A stretch of DNA of 64,000 nucleotides from Flavobacterium macrobrachii (lineage in GTDB: Bacteria; Bacteroidota; Bacteroidia; Flavobacteriales; Flavobacteriaceae): NCBI RefSeq assembly GCF_014486675.1, contig NZ_JACTAC010000001.1:1-64000 (forward strand), in the 5' to 3' direction. The notes under the pieces were generated by a model. It searched no databases, was not told the origin of the DNA, and saw nothing but the letters and a program-made list of their open reading frames with translations. How positions within the stretch are numbered: the first letter of the stretch is position 1; every line of letters starts with the position of its first letter. The translations under genes were made by a program, and so were the position numbers. Shown here one piece after another: positions 1-8,731 of this stretch.

Positions 1-470
1 TTTTTAATGATTTTATAGGATTTTAAAAGTGTATTGCTGTCAGAATAAACAGAAAGAAAGTAAGTTGATGCTGCTTGATTATCTAAAGAAATAGTGGTTA
101 TATTCGCATTTATACTTTGTTTTTCAACTTGCTTTCCAGTGATATCGTATAGTGAAAAATAAAAATTTTCAAAGTTTTTTTCGTCAAATTGTAAAGTAAC
201 AAAACGTGTAGTAGGATTTGGGTACAATAGTAAATTGATGTTACTAACTGGATTTTCAATTGAAAGTTCAAAAATTTCCAATGGTTGTTGATTTCCAAAA
301 TTTAAACTACCATCAACTCCATTTATCTCAATATAATCAATTTGACCAACGGAATAAGAGATTGTTGCTCCATTATTGGAAATGCCAATTCCACCGCTTG
401 CAACAATATTTGACTGACAATAACTAAAGGATGATGTACCAATAATTAAAAAGAGTAAAAGTGTTTTCAT
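1..470 (-). CDS. T9SS type A sorting-domain protein, partial (C-terminus cut by window edge)
   Basis: Open frame from an ATG at 470 running off the left edge with 156 codons visible. It starts with a signal peptide of about 18 residues (MKTLLLFLIIGTSS...). A small domain follows with the pattern ASGGIGISNNGATISYSVGQ, seen in many short Bacteroidota surface proteins. The last 75 or so residues look like a T9SS type A sorting domain: a YPNPT motif, then beta strands with LYDITGK, then a Lys-rich end (KIIK) that must stop within a residue or two of the edge. The protein is therefore likely exported through the Sec pathway and then T9SS, and released or anchored at the surface. Specific function unknown. 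A TAnnTTTG box on the minus strand lies at 487-494. Confidence 0.8.
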   Translation of the reverse strand, partial: MKTLLLFLIIGTSSFSYCQSNIVASGGIGISNNGATISYSVGQIDYIEINGVDGSLNFGNQQPLEIFELSIENPVSNINLLLYPNPTTRFVTLQFDEKNFENFYFSLYDITGKQVEKQSINANITTISLDNQAASTYFLSVYSDSNTLLKSYKIIK

Positions 471-486
471 AACTTTGATTTAACCT

Positions 487-494
487 CAAAATTA
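487..494 (-). promoter_or_regulatory. -7 box (TAATTTTG) for the left-edge T9SS gene
   Basis: Read on the minus strand the octamer is TAATTTTG, matching the Bacteroidota TAnnTTTG -7 element, 17 nt before the ATG at 470. I see no good -33 TTTG. Confidence 0.45.
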
Positions 495-558
495 ACACTT
501 TAATTTAATTCTCATTGAAACTATCGTTAAACGACGAATATAATTGTTGACTAAACAA

Positions 559-589
559 AAATCCCAAACTCTTTTGGAATTTGGGATTT
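559..589 (-). terminator. Rho-independent terminator after odhB
   Basis: The arms AAATCCCAAA (559-568) and TTTGGGATTT (580-589) form a 10-bp stem with an 11-nt loop. On the minus strand it is followed by a T-rich tail, 23 nt beyond the odhB stop. Confidence 0.8.
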
Positions 590-611
590 GTATTTTGGTT
601 AATTTTAAAAA

Positions 612-1832
612 TTATAGCTCCAATGCTTTTTTAGCATTTCCATTCATTAAATGTTCTACTGGATTTTCTAATGCTTCTTTCACAGCAACCAAGAAACCAA
701 CCGACTCACGTCCGTCAATAATTCTGTGGTCATAAGAAAGTGCAACATACATTACTGGTGCAATAACGATTTGTCCATTTTTTACGATAGCTCTATCAAC
801 CACATTGTGCATTCCTAAAATTCCAGATTGTGGCGGATTGATGATTGGTGTTGATAACATACTTCCAAAAACACCACCATTAGAAATAGTAAATGTTCCG
901 CCAGTCATTTCATCAACTGTAATTTGTCCATCGCGAGCGCGCAAAGCCAAACGCTTAATTTCAGCTTCAACACCACGGAATGATAATGTTTCTGCATTTC
1001 TCATTACAGGAACCATCAAACCTTTTGGTCCAGAAACAGCAACTGAAATATCACAGAAATCATAAGAAATTTTCTCTTGACCGTCAATCATTGAGTTAAC
1101 ATCTGGATACAATTGTAATGCACGAGTTACGGCTTTAGTAAAGAAAGACATAAAACCTAGGCCTAAACCATGTTTGGCTTTAAATTCTTCTTTATATTGT
1201 TCGCGTAAAGCATAAATTGCTGTCATGTCAACTTCATTAAAAGTAGTTAACATAGCGGTTTCATTTTTAGCAGAAACCAATCTTTCGGCTACTTTACGAC
1301 GCAACATTGATAATTTTGTTCTTTCAGAACCACGATTTCCGCCAGTTGGTGTTCCCATTGATGGAACAGCGTTTACGGCATCATCTTTAGTTATTCTTCC
1401 ACCTTTTCCGGTGCCAACAATGTCGGTTGGTTGGATATTTTTCTCGTCTAATATTTTTCTCGCTGCTGGAGATGGCGCTTGAGTAGCATATGTTTTTTCT
1501 GCAACTGGAGCAGCTTTTGGTGCTTCAACCTTTTTCTCTTCTACTTTTGCTTCTGCAACAGGTGCTGCTTCTGGTGCATCACCGCTTGGTTTTGCTGCCG
1601 ATGTGTCGATTAGACAAACCACAGCGCCAACAGCAACTGCATCACCTTCTTCTGCTTTTAGCGTAATAATTCCGCTTGCTTCAGCTGGTAATTCAAGTGT
1701 AGCTTTGTCAGAATCAACTTCGGCAATGGCTTGATCTTTTTCTACATAATCGCCATCTTTTACTAACCATGTTGCGATTTCTACTTCTTTTATCGATTCG
1801 CCTGGTGAAGGCACTTTCATTTCTAAAATCAT
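612..1832 (-). CDS. odhB: 2-oxoglutarate dehydrogenase E2, dihydrolipoyllysine succinyltransferase
   Basis: 406 residues, the usual size. Residues 1-76 are a lipoyl domain with the lipoylated lysine K43 in EVDSDKATLEL. An Ala/Pro/Glu/Lys-rich linker follows. Residues about 115-155 are the E1/E3-binding domain (SPAARKILDEKNI...GTGKGGRITKDD). Residues about 170-406 are the acyltransferase domain with the catalytic HRIIDG motif (H369, D373). It moves the succinyl group from E1-bound ThDP through lipoate to CoA in the TCA cycle. It lies 26 nt downstream of sucA, so the two form one minus-strand operon, and the terminator at 559-589 ends it. No E3 gene is nearby. The succinyl rather than acetyl assignment rests mainly on the adjacent sucA. 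Confidence 0.96.
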   Translation of the reverse strand: MILEMKVPSPGESIKEVEIATWLVKDGDYVEKDQAIAEVDSDKATLELPAEASGIITLKAEEGDAVAVGAVVCLIDTSAAKPSGDAPEAAPVAEAKVEEKKVEAPKAAPVAEKTYATQAPSPAARKILDEKNIQPTDIVGTGKGGRITKDDAVNAVPSMGTPTGGNRGSERTKLSMLRRKVAERLVSAKNETAMLTTFNEVDMTAIYALREQYKEEFKAKHGLGLGFMSFFTKAVTRALQLYPDVNSMIDGQEKISYDFCDISVAVSGPKGLMVPVMRNAETLSFRGVEAEIKRLALRARDGQITVDEMTGGTFTISNGGVFGSMLSTPIINPPQSGILGMHNVVDRAIVKNGQIVIAPVMYVALSYDHRIIDGRESVGFLVAVKEALENPVEHLMNGNAKKALEL

Positions 1833-1858
1833 TCTTTTATAATTTTATAAGTGTGTTA

Positions 1859-4630
1859 TTATCTAAATAAATTTTTATCAAAAACCATTCTGATGGCATC
1901 AGCATGACGTCTTCTATCTCTAGTGTGACTTCCTGCTGCTGGTGCTGCATATGCTTTTAACGAAGCTAATCTCCATTTTACTAAATCGAAATTCATTAAC
2001 ATGAAACTGTATGCTCCCATATTTTTTGGCTCTTCTTGTGCCCAAACAAAATCGTCAGCGTTTGGATAAGAAGCTATTATTTCTTTTAATTGCTCGGTTG
2101 GCAATGGAAATAATTGCTCAATACGAACCAAAGCTACATCATTTCTGCCTAAGTTTTCTCTTTCTGCTAAAATATCATAATAGAATTTTCCGGTAACGAA
2201 AACCAATGTTTTGACTTTTTTCTTGTCAACAGAATTATCATCTATTGTTTCTTGGAATTGACCATTTGCTAGTTCATCAACGGTTGATACACACAGTGGA
2301 TGACGTAATAAACTTTTTGGAGAAAATACTACCAATGGTTTACGGAATTTGGTTTTCATTTGTCTTCTCAACAAGTGGAAGAAATTGGCTGGCGTTGTAC
2401 AATCGGCTACATACATATTATGACGTGCGCAAAGTTGTAAATAACGTTCCATTCTTGCTGATGAATGTTCAGCACCTTGACCTTCGTATCCGTGAGGCAA
2501 TAAAAGAACAATTCCGTTTTGGTTGTTCCATTTGTCTTCACCACACGAAATGTATTGGTCAATCATGATTTGTGCACCGTTTGAGAAATCGCCAAATTGT
2601 GCTTCCCAAATGGTTAATGTGTTTGGATTGGCTAAGGCATAACCATAATCAAATCCTAAAACACCATATTCTGAAAGGAAGGAGTTGAATACATTGAACT
2701 TTCCTTTTTTATCTTTTAAAGTATTTAGTAAAACTACTTCTTCTTCGCTGTCTTCTACTTTTACAACGGCATGACGATGCGAAAAAGTTCCTCTCTCTAC
2801 GTCTTGTCCTGAAACACGAATGTCGTAACCTTCAGTTAAAAGTGAACCATAAGCTAATGTTTCGGCTGTTCCCCAATCCAAGGCATTATTATCGTACATT
2901 GTTTTTCTATCGGAAACAATTTTTGAAATTTTGCTGATGAATTTTTTATCCGATGGTAAAGTCGAAACGGTTTCGATGATTGCATCTAATTTTTTTCTGT
3001 CGAATTTTGTATCTACTTTTTTCAACATTTCGTCATCAGAAACTTGAACAAATCCTTTCCATTCGTCTTGTAAAAACGGAGTGATGATGGTTTTATCTTT
3101 CTTGCGTGATGCTTGTAGATTTTCATCAAGATTTGCTTTGTAATCGTTTTCAATTTTAGTGATATAAGCAGCATCAACAATTCCGTCTGTAATTAATTTT
3201 TCAGCATAAATATCTCTTGGATTTTTATGACGTGCAATGATTTTGTATAAAACGGGTTGTGTGAAACGAGGTTCGTCACCTTCGTTATGACCATATTTTC
3301 TATAACCTAATAAATCAATAAATACATCGCGTCCAAACTGCATACGGAAATCTAAAGCGAATAGCATAGCATGAACTACAGCTTCGGTATCATCAGCATT
3401 TACATGAAGTACTGGCGATAAAGTCACTTTAGCAATATCGGTACAATATGTTGATGAACGAGCATCAAGATAATTGGTTGTAAACCCAACTTGGTTGTTA
3501 ATTACAATATGAATTGTACCACCTGTTTTGTATCCGTCCAATTGCGCCATTTGGATAATTTCATACACAATTCCTTGTCCAGCAACGGCAGCATCACCGT
3601 GAACGGCAATGGGAAGTGCTTTTGAAAAATCTTCAGGGAAATATTTGTCTTGTTTTGCACGAGTAATTCCTTCAATTACAGCTCCAACAGTTTCCAAATG
3701 CGATGGATTTGGTGCTAAATTGATGTTGATTTTTTTACCCGATTTTGTTTTTCTTTCAGAAGTTAAACCTAAATGGTATTTAACATCGCCGTCAAAATAT
3801 TCTTTGTCGTAATCTTTTCCGTCAAATTCAGAGAAAATATCTTGAGTAGCTTTTCCAAAAATATTTGCTAACGTATTTAAACGACCACGATGTGCCATTC
3901 CCATAACAAAATGTTCCACACCTTTTTCGGCAGCAGCTTCAATCACAGCATCCAAAGCCGGAATTAAACTTTCGCCACCTTCAAGCGAGAAACGTTTTTG
4001 TCCCACATATTTCGTATGAAGGAAATTTTCAAAAGAAACGGCTTCGTTTAGTTTTCCTAAAATGTGTTTCTTTTGCTCTGCATTGAAATTAGGTTGATTG
4101 TCATTGGCATTAATTCTATCTTGAACCCAGTTTACAAAAATTGGGTTTTCCATATGCATGTATTCGATACCAATATGCTGGCAATACATGTTTTGAAGAT
4201 GAACTAGAATTTGACGTAAAGTGGTAGGTTGTTTTCCGATTACTTTTGCAGCATCAAAAACAGTATCTAAATCGGCAGAAGTTAAGCCGAAATTTTCAAT
4301 ATCTAAATTTGGAAAATAAGCTCTTCTTTCACGAACCGGATTGGTTTTGGTAAACAAATGTCCACGAGTTCTATAACCATCGATTAATCGAAGAACGTTA
4401 AATTCTTTTTGTAATTTGCCCGAAACCAAGCTGCAATCTTGACCATCAGTTTCAGTTTTTGAGATTTGTGCCAATACTTGCTCTTCGGAAAAAGTTTCCA
4501 TACCGAAGTCAAACCCTTGGAAAAAAGCTCTCCAACTTGGTTCTACGCTATCGGGATTTTGAGTATATTGTTCGTATAAATCGGCAAAAAATTGAGTGTG
4601 TGCTGCGTTTAAAAAGGAAAACCTATCCAT
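1859..4630 (-). CDS. sucA: 2-oxoglutarate dehydrogenase E1 component
   Basis: 923 residues, full length for the family. The N-terminus (MDRFSFLNAAHTQFFADLYE) is the conserved segment of OdhA-type E1. MAHRGRLNTLANIFGK is near residue 245. The ThDP and magnesium site starts near residue 341 with HGDAAVAGQGIVYE and ends in INNQVGFTT. A transketolase-like pyrimidine domain and an OGDH C-terminal domain (LPLPTEQLKEI...WAQEEPKNMGA) follow. It decarboxylates 2-oxoglutarate and hands succinyl to OdhB. It is the first gene of sucA-odhB, with a -7 box at 4671-4678. No truncation or missing key motif seen. Confidence 0.97.
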   Translation of the reverse strand: MDRFSFLNAAHTQFFADLYEQYTQNPDSVEPSWRAFFQGFDFGMETFSEEQVLAQISKTETDGQDCSLVSGKLQKEFNVLRLIDGYRTRGHLFTKTNPVRERRAYFPNLDIENFGLTSADLDTVFDAAKVIGKQPTTLRQILVHLQNMYCQHIGIEYMHMENPIFVNWVQDRINANDNQPNFNAEQKKHILGKLNEAVSFENFLHTKYVGQKRFSLEGGESLIPALDAVIEAAAEKGVEHFVMGMAHRGRLNTLANIFGKATQDIFSEFDGKDYDKEYFDGDVKYHLGLTSERKTKSGKKININLAPNPSHLETVGAVIEGITRAKQDKYFPEDFSKALPIAVHGDAAVAGQGIVYEIIQMAQLDGYKTGGTIHIVINNQVGFTTNYLDARSSTYCTDIAKVTLSPVLHVNADDTEAVVHAMLFALDFRMQFGRDVFIDLLGYRKYGHNEGDEPRFTQPVLYKIIARHKNPRDIYAEKLITDGIVDAAYITKIENDYKANLDENLQASRKKDKTIITPFLQDEWKGFVQVSDDEMLKKVDTKFDRKKLDAIIETVSTLPSDKKFISKISKIVSDRKTMYDNNALDWGTAETLAYGSLLTEGYDIRVSGQDVERGTFSHRHAVVKVEDSEEEVVLLNTLKDKKGKFNVFNSFLSEYGVLGFDYGYALANPNTLTIWEAQFGDFSNGAQIMIDQYISCGEDKWNNQNGIVLLLPHGYEGQGAEHSSARMERYLQLCARHNMYVADCTTPANFFHLLRRQMKTKFRKPLVVFSPKSLLRHPLCVSTVDELANGQFQETIDDNSVDKKKVKTLVFVTGKFYYDILAERENLGRNDVALVRIEQLFPLPTEQLKEIIASYPNADDFVWAQEEPKNMGAYSFMLMNFDLVKWRLASLKAYAAPAAGSHTRDRRRHADAIRMVFDKNLFR

Positions 4631-4670
4631 AATTTCTAGTTAATACACTGTTTGTTAAAAAATAGTTTTG

Positions 4671-4701
4671 CAAAAGTATACTATTTGTAATAATCTTTCA
4701 A
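4671..4701 (-). promoter_or_regulatory. sucA promoter
   Basis: The minus strand reads TACTTTTG at 4671-4678, a perfect TAnnTTTG box, with TTG at 4699-4701 separated by 20 nt. The box is 40 nt upstream of the sucA ATG. Confidence 0.65.
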
Positions 4702-4745
4702 TGATTTTAGTATATTTATAACGCTAATTAAATATATATTAAAGT

Positions 4746-5285
4746 ATGAAAATGAATAATGTTCAAAGTTTTTCAAAAGCACTATCGATAATTGCAGTTT
4801 TATTGTTTTTCAACTCTGGATTTTCACAAGAAGCAAGTCAGCAAAACCCCGAAAATAATTTTTGGAAAAATGTTCAATTTGGTGGTGGATTAGGTTTAGG
4901 TTTTGGAAGCGGTTATACCGATATTACCATTGCTCCAACGGCTATTTATAACTTTAATGAATATTTTTCACTTGGAACCGGAGTTCAATACAGTTATTTG
5001 AGACAAAAAGGTTTTTTCAAAAGCAATAACTATGGCGGAAGCATTATTGGACTTTTCAATCCGATTCCCGAAGCACAATTATCGGTAGAATTAGAACAAC
5101 TCCGAGTTAATCTTACGTATGAAAATATTGATGTAACCGAAAATTTTTGGAACACAGCACTATTTCTTGGCGCAGGTTATCGAATGGAAAACGTTACGAT
5201 TGGCGCACGTTACAATGTTTTATTCGACAAAGATAAAAATGTATATGGCGAAGCTTTTATGCCGTTTGTTAGGGTTTTCTTTTAA
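4746..5285 (+). CDS. Small outer-membrane beta-barrel-like protein
   Basis: 179 residues. A signal peptide (about residues 1-28, ending in FFNSGFSQE) precedes alternating hydrophobic/polar strands rich in Gly and aromatics: FGGGLGLGFGSGYTDI, YSLG-type turns, NTALFLGAGYRMENVTIGARYN. The last residues PFVRVFF end in Phe, as outer-membrane barrels commonly do. Probably an 8-strand-type barrel in the outer membrane; ligand or role unknown. Similar small proteins beside sucA are sometimes named alpha-ketoglutarate decarboxylase, apparently from location; nothing in this sequence supports an enzyme. It is divergent from sucA. Its stop overlaps the convergent hypothetical gene by 4 nt. An alternative ATG at 4752 is equally possible. 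Confidence 0.75.
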   Translation: MKMNNVQSFSKALSIIAVLLFFNSGFSQEASQQNPENNFWKNVQFGGGLGLGFGSGYTDITIAPTAIYNFNEYFSLGTGVQYSYLRQKGFFKSNNYGGSIIGLFNPIPEAQLSVELEQLRVNLTYENIDVTENFWNTALFLGAGYRMENVTIGARYNVLFDKDKNVYGEAFMPFVRVFF

Positions 5286-5632
5286 TATTTAGTCCTAAAC
5301 CAAACCTTCATCCATTCTCGTTTTAGAATTAAAAATGAAATTTGCTCAGCGAGTTCAACCGTATCTGAACCGTCGAGTTGTTTCATGTTTTCTTCGGGAA
5401 CATCAATAATATAAAGTAAGTTGAGTAATTCAGCATATTTGTACTGAATTAAGCGATAAATTTTCTCGTGAAGTTGAATTTTCAATTCTTCGGGCGAAGT
5501 ACTTTTTGGAAAATCAATCGCTTCATTGGCAAAATTGAAATCTTTATTGATTTGTTCAATCAGTTTATCGTATAGATTTTCTTTTTCGGCTTCCGAAAGT
5601 AAAAGATCAGTATTTATTGGTGCTACAAACAT
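5282..5632 (-). CDS. Conserved-looking hypothetical protein
   Basis: 116 residues from the ATG at 5632. The longer open frame would need a TTG inside a tandem repeat, so I reject that start. The protein begins MFVAPINTD and is mostly charged helix (LSEAEKENLYDKLIEQINKD; PEELKIQLHEKIYRLIQYKY), with no signal peptide, membrane segment or Cys motif. I do not recognise the family. It lies about 100 nt downstream of the polyprenyl synthetase on the same strand and its stop overlaps the convergent barrel gene by 4 nt. Probably cytoplasmic; function unknown. Confidence 0.65.
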   Translation of the reverse strand: MFVAPINTDLLLSEAEKENLYDKLIEQINKDFNFANEAIDFPKSTSPEELKIQLHEKIYRLIQYKYAELLNLLYIIDVPEENMKQLDGSDTVELAEQISFLILKREWMKVWFRTKY

Positions 5633-5646
5633 ATTCAAATTCAAAT

Positions 5647-5683
5647 TTCAATTACAAATTTCAACTTCAATTACAAATTTCAA
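5647..5683. repeat. Two tandem copies of an 18-bp repeat
   Basis: TTCAATTACAAATTTCAA occurs at 5647-5664 and again at 5666-5683. Looser relatives (ATTCAAATTC, AAATTTCAA) flank it at about 5632-5648. It fills the gap between the polyprenyl synthetase stop and the hypothetical gene start. Confidence 0.8.
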
Positions 5684-5740
5684 AATAATATCAATTTAAA
5701 GTATTGTAATTGATTTTTGAGATTGATTTTTGAAGTTGCT

Positions 5741-6715
5741 TTACACATTTCGGTTCATTAATTTTTCGCCAAACGCTTTTAAAATCATTTTTTTATCACT
5801 TGAAATATTCATTTTTTCTAAAGTTTCAAAGGCAGAAAAAGTAAAATCTTGTATGGCTTTTTGCGTGGCTTCGCTCGCGCCGGTTTGGTTGAAAATATTT
5901 TTTACTGAATTAATTTTATCAGTATTATCATTCGGTTGAATAGAAAACAAATGCAACAATTGTTCTTTTTCTTCTGGTTGTGCAAATTCAATCGCTTTTA
6001 GGTACAAATAGGTTTTTTTATTCTCAATAATATCGCCACCAACTTGTTTTCCAAAGGTTTCTGGATTGCCAAAAGCATCTAAGTAGTCGTCTTGCAATTG
6101 AAAAGCAATGCCTAAATTCAAACCAAAATCATAAATTAAATTTTTATTTTCTTCGGAAGTTTCAGCAACGATTGCACCCATTTTCATGGCAGCACCAACC
6201 AAAACTGCCGTTTTAAATTCAATCATTTTCAGATATTCGGGAATAGTAACATCAACACGCGTTTCAAAATCCACATCATATTGTTGTCCTTCGCAAACTT
6301 CCAAAGCTGTTTTGCTGAATAATTTGGCTAATTCCTGAAAAATTTTGGGTTCATAATCTTCAAAAAACTGATAGGCTAAAATCAACATTGCATCGCCAGA
6401 AAGTATTCCAGTATTGATATCCCATTTTTCGTGAACGGTTTCATTTCCTCTTCGCAACGGCGCATCATCCATAATGTCATCATGTATCAACGAAAAGTTA
6501 TGAAAAACTTCAACTGCAGTTGCTGCCGATAATGCTTTTGTATAATCTGCATCAAAAATTTCGGCTGCCATCAATGTTAAAACCGGGCGAAGTCTTTTTC
6601 CGCCAAGCGATAATATATATTGTATGGGCTCATAGAGATTTTTTGGTTCTTTATTTAAAGCAAGTAACGCAAAATGGGATGAGATTTTTTCTTGATAATT
6701 TGAAATGGACTGCAT
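5741..6715 (-). CDS. Polyprenyl (short-chain trans-prenyl diphosphate) synthetase
   Basis: 324 residues of the all-alpha isoprenyl diphosphate synthase fold. The first Asp-rich motif is HDDIMDDAPLRRG near residues 78-90 and the second is QLQDDYLDAFG near residue 209; both bind Mg-diphosphate. LGGKRLRPVL near residue 35 contributes the IPP-binding Lys/Arg. Phe at position -5 before the first motif suggests a short product such as farnesyl or geranylgeranyl diphosphate, but chain length cannot be fixed by eye. It adds isopentenyl units for quinone or undecaprenyl precursors in the cytoplasm. Start at MQSISNYQEK. Confidence 0.9.
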   Translation of the reverse strand: MQSISNYQEKISSHFALLALNKEPKNLYEPIQYILSLGGKRLRPVLTLMAAEIFDADYTKALSAATAVEVFHNFSLIHDDIMDDAPLRRGNETVHEKWDINTGILSGDAMLILAYQFFEDYEPKIFQELAKLFSKTALEVCEGQQYDVDFETRVDVTIPEYLKMIEFKTAVLVGAAMKMGAIVAETSEENKNLIYDFGLNLGIAFQLQDDYLDAFGNPETFGKQVGGDIIENKKTYLYLKAIEFAQPEEKEQLLHLFSIQPNDNTDKINSVKNIFNQTGASEATQKAIQDFTFSAFETLEKMNISSDKKMILKAFGEKLMNRNV

Positions 6716-6785
6716 GAAAAATATTTTTGGCTAATTTACTTCTTTCTTATCGTATTTTAAAATGTTAAAATTTTGTTAATATTAT

Positions 6786-6813
6786 GGAAACTTTTTTAGT
6801 GTTATTAGTTTCC
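6786..6813. promoter_or_regulatory. Putative TetR operator upstream of the YceI-like gene
   Basis: 28-bp site with perfect 7-bp inverted arms GGAAACT (6786-6792) and AGTTTCC (6807-6813) around a 14-nt core containing TTTTAGTGTTA. It matches the site at 8700-8727 in 25 of 28 positions and sits at the same 5-nt distance before its -7 box. Confidence 0.75.
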
Positions 6814-6817
6814 AGTT

Positions 6818-6825
6818 TACTTTTG
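6818..6825 (+). promoter_or_regulatory. -7 box (TACTTTTG) of the YceI-like/ndh operon
   Basis: TACTTTTG fits TAnnTTTG and starts 5 nt after the operator. It lies downstream of the ATG at 6784, so transcripts from here cannot use that ATG; the ATG at 6850 becomes the start. Confidence 0.7.
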
Positions 6826-6849
6826 TATCAAAATTTTAACAACCTTCCA

Positions 6850-7377
6850 ATGACTGCTACTTTTTTAAGTGTAAATGCTGACGAATCGGATCTTTTATTA
6901 AGAGCTCGACTTAGCGTGCTAACTTTTTTGGCTAATTCTATCGAAAAATTAGAAGCCACTTTGACAATAAATAATAGCGAAATGATTGATGCTTCATTAG
7001 ACCTTTTATTTGATGCTGATAAAGACACAGGAACGATAAAACATTTAAGCGAACCACAAAAAACCAACAGTTTTTTGGAAATTAATCAACAGCATTATAT
7101 TCGTTTTAAATCGATTTCTTTTGAAAAAGTAAACCCAGAAATCAACTTTTTGAAAGGAAATTTAACAATAAATGACATTACCAAAACCATTGAACTTGAC
7201 GTTAAAATTGTTTCAATGGAAATGCAAAGTGAATTGCCAAAAGTAGTGGTTGAATTTTCAGGAAAAATTAATCGTCATGATTTTGACCTTAACATGAATA
7301 CTGAAGTAGATTACAAAGGTTCTAACTCAAATCAGTTTATAGATTTGGTTGCCAACTTTGTTTATACAACAGCTTAA
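6850..7377 (+). CDS. YceI-like lipid-binding domain protein
   Basis: 175 residues from the ATG at 6850. The open frame extends back to 6784, but that extension is the operator and promoter, so I place the start downstream. The protein resembles a divergent YceI domain: LSVLTFLANSIEKLEATLTIN, then SFLEINQQHYIRFKSISFE, then the diagnostic strand GNLTINDITKTIELDVKI and the closing GKINRHDFDLNMN. YceI proteins form a barrel that carries isoprenoid or amphiphilic ligands. No signal peptide is visible, so it may be cytoplasmic. It is 19 nt upstream of the type II NADH dehydrogenase gene and presumably in one operon with it. A possible role with quinones is inference only. Confidence 0.7.
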   Translation: MTATFLSVNADESDLLLRARLSVLTFLANSIEKLEATLTINNSEMIDASLDLLFDADKDTGTIKHLSEPQKTNSFLEINQQHYIRFKSISFEKVNPEINFLKGNLTINDITKTIELDVKIVSMEMQSELPKVVVEFSGKINRHDFDLNMNTEVDYKGSNSNQFIDLVANFVYTTA

Positions 7378-7396
7378 CAATTAAATAAAAAAAACT

Positions 7397-8662
7397 ATGA
7401 AAAAGCAAATAGTCATTATCGGTGGTGGATTTGCCGGATTAAATTTTGCAAAAACAATTTCAAATAACTCCGATTTTGAAATTACACTAGTAGATAAAGT
7501 AAACTACAATTTTTTTCCTCCATTATTATATCAAGTTGCAACAGGTTTTTTAGAAATATCTTCAATAAGTTATCCGTTTAGAAAAATGCTTTCGGGTTCT
7601 AGAATTCGATTTTGGATGGGCGAATTACAAGAAATTGTTTCCAATGAAAACAAAATTATTCTCAATAACGGCGAGTTAAATTTTGACTATTTAGTTATTG
7701 CTACTGGAACTACAACCAATTATTTTGGGATGGAAAACGTGAAGAAAAACGCCATTCCAATGAAAACATTGGAAGATGCGTTGAACATGAGAAATAGTAT
7801 GTTGCAAAGAATAGAAGTCGCTTCAAATTCAAAAAATCTTCAGCAACAAGAAGAGTTGATGACGATTGTTGTTGCTGGCGGTGGACCAACTGGCGTGGAA
7901 CTTTCGGGAATGTTTGCCGAAATGAGCAAAACTATCATCCATAAAGAATATCCAGAACTTTCGCATGTAAAAAACGCCAAAATCTATTTGGTTGATGGCG
8001 GACCGGCTTTGCTTGCACCGATGAGTAAAAATTCTCAGGAAGAAACGTTGAAGCAAATTAAAAAATTAGGCGTTGAGGTACAACTTAACAAACAAGTGGT
8101 TGATTATGATGGTCAAACCGTTAGTTTTAAAGATGGTTCAACGATACGAACTCGAAATTTAATTTGGGCTGCAGGTGTAACGGCAATGCGTTTTAAAGGA
8201 TTGTCAGACGAAATGTTTGGAAGAAGTAATCGTTTATTAGTTGACGAGTTCAATAAAGTTGTCGGAACAGAAAATATTTATGCTATTGGCGATACCGCTT
8301 TTATGGAAACTGACAAAAAATTCCCGAATGGTCATCCGCAAGTAGCACAACCTGCAATGCAACAAGGAAAAAATCTAGCCAAAAACTTGATTTTAGCTTT
8401 AGCTAATAAACCTCAAAAACCATTTCAATACTATGATAAAGGTTCAATGGCAATTATTGGACGAAATAAAGCTGTTGTTGATTTGCCAAAACCAAAAGTT
8501 CATTTCAAAGGATTTCTTGCTTGGATGGCTTGGTTATTTGTCCACTTGATGTCTTTATCGATGCCACGAAATAAAGTTAATACACTATATCATTGGGCAT
8601 TAGCTTATTTTTCTAAGAATTCATCACTGCGAATGATTATTCGTCCAGAGAGAAAAAATTAA
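7397..8662 (+). CDS. ndh: Type II NADH:quinone oxidoreductase (NDH-2)
   Basis: 421 residues, two-dinucleotide-binding flavoprotein. The FAD site is IIGGGFAG (residues 8-14), the NAD(P)H site is VVAGGGPTGVELSG near residue 158, and the second FAD contact is IYAIGDTAFME near residue 294. The C-terminus has amphipathic, Trp-rich helices (FKGFLAWMAWLFVHLMSL) typical of membrane attachment in NDH-2. It oxidises NADH and reduces menaquinone without pumping protons, bypassing the nuo complex encoded at 24787-37789. It follows the YceI-like gene and shares its operator-controlled promoter, so its level probably responds to the TetR encoded at 8760. Confidence 0.92.
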   Translation: MKKQIVIIGGGFAGLNFAKTISNNSDFEITLVDKVNYNFFPPLLYQVATGFLEISSISYPFRKMLSGSRIRFWMGELQEIVSNENKIILNNGELNFDYLVIATGTTTNYFGMENVKKNAIPMKTLEDALNMRNSMLQRIEVASNSKNLQQQEELMTIVVAGGGPTGVELSGMFAEMSKTIIHKEYPELSHVKNAKIYLVDGGPALLAPMSKNSQEETLKQIKKLGVEVQLNKQVVDYDGQTVSFKDGSTIRTRNLIWAAGVTAMRFKGLSDEMFGRSNRLLVDEFNKVVGTENIYAIGDTAFMETDKKFPNGHPQVAQPAMQQGKNLAKNLILALANKPQKPFQYYDKGSMAIIGRNKAVVDLPKPKVHFKGFLAWMAWLFVHLMSLSMPRNKVNTLYHWALAYFSKNSSLRMIIRPERKN

Positions 8663-8699
8663 TCAAATTAATTAGATGTTAAATTTACGTTAATACTTT

Positions 8700-8727
8700 G
8701 GAAACTATTTTAGTGTTAAAAGTTTCC
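8700..8727. promoter_or_regulatory. Putative TetR operator upstream of tetR-efflux operon
   Basis: 28-bp site with perfect arms GGAAACT (8700-8706) and AGTTTCC (8721-8727) and the same core TTTTAGTGTTA as the site at 6786-6813. Its position directly before the tetR promoter fits autorepression. Confidence 0.8.
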
Positions 8728-8731
8728 ATTA

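Noticed and set aside
2245-2568. Plus-strand open frame within sucA
   Set aside because: Antisense to conserved E1 coding sequence; no family resemblance.
4746-5285. Alpha-ketoglutarate decarboxylase label for the small protein beside sucA
   Set aside because: Signal peptide and barrel-like strands, no ThDP motifs.
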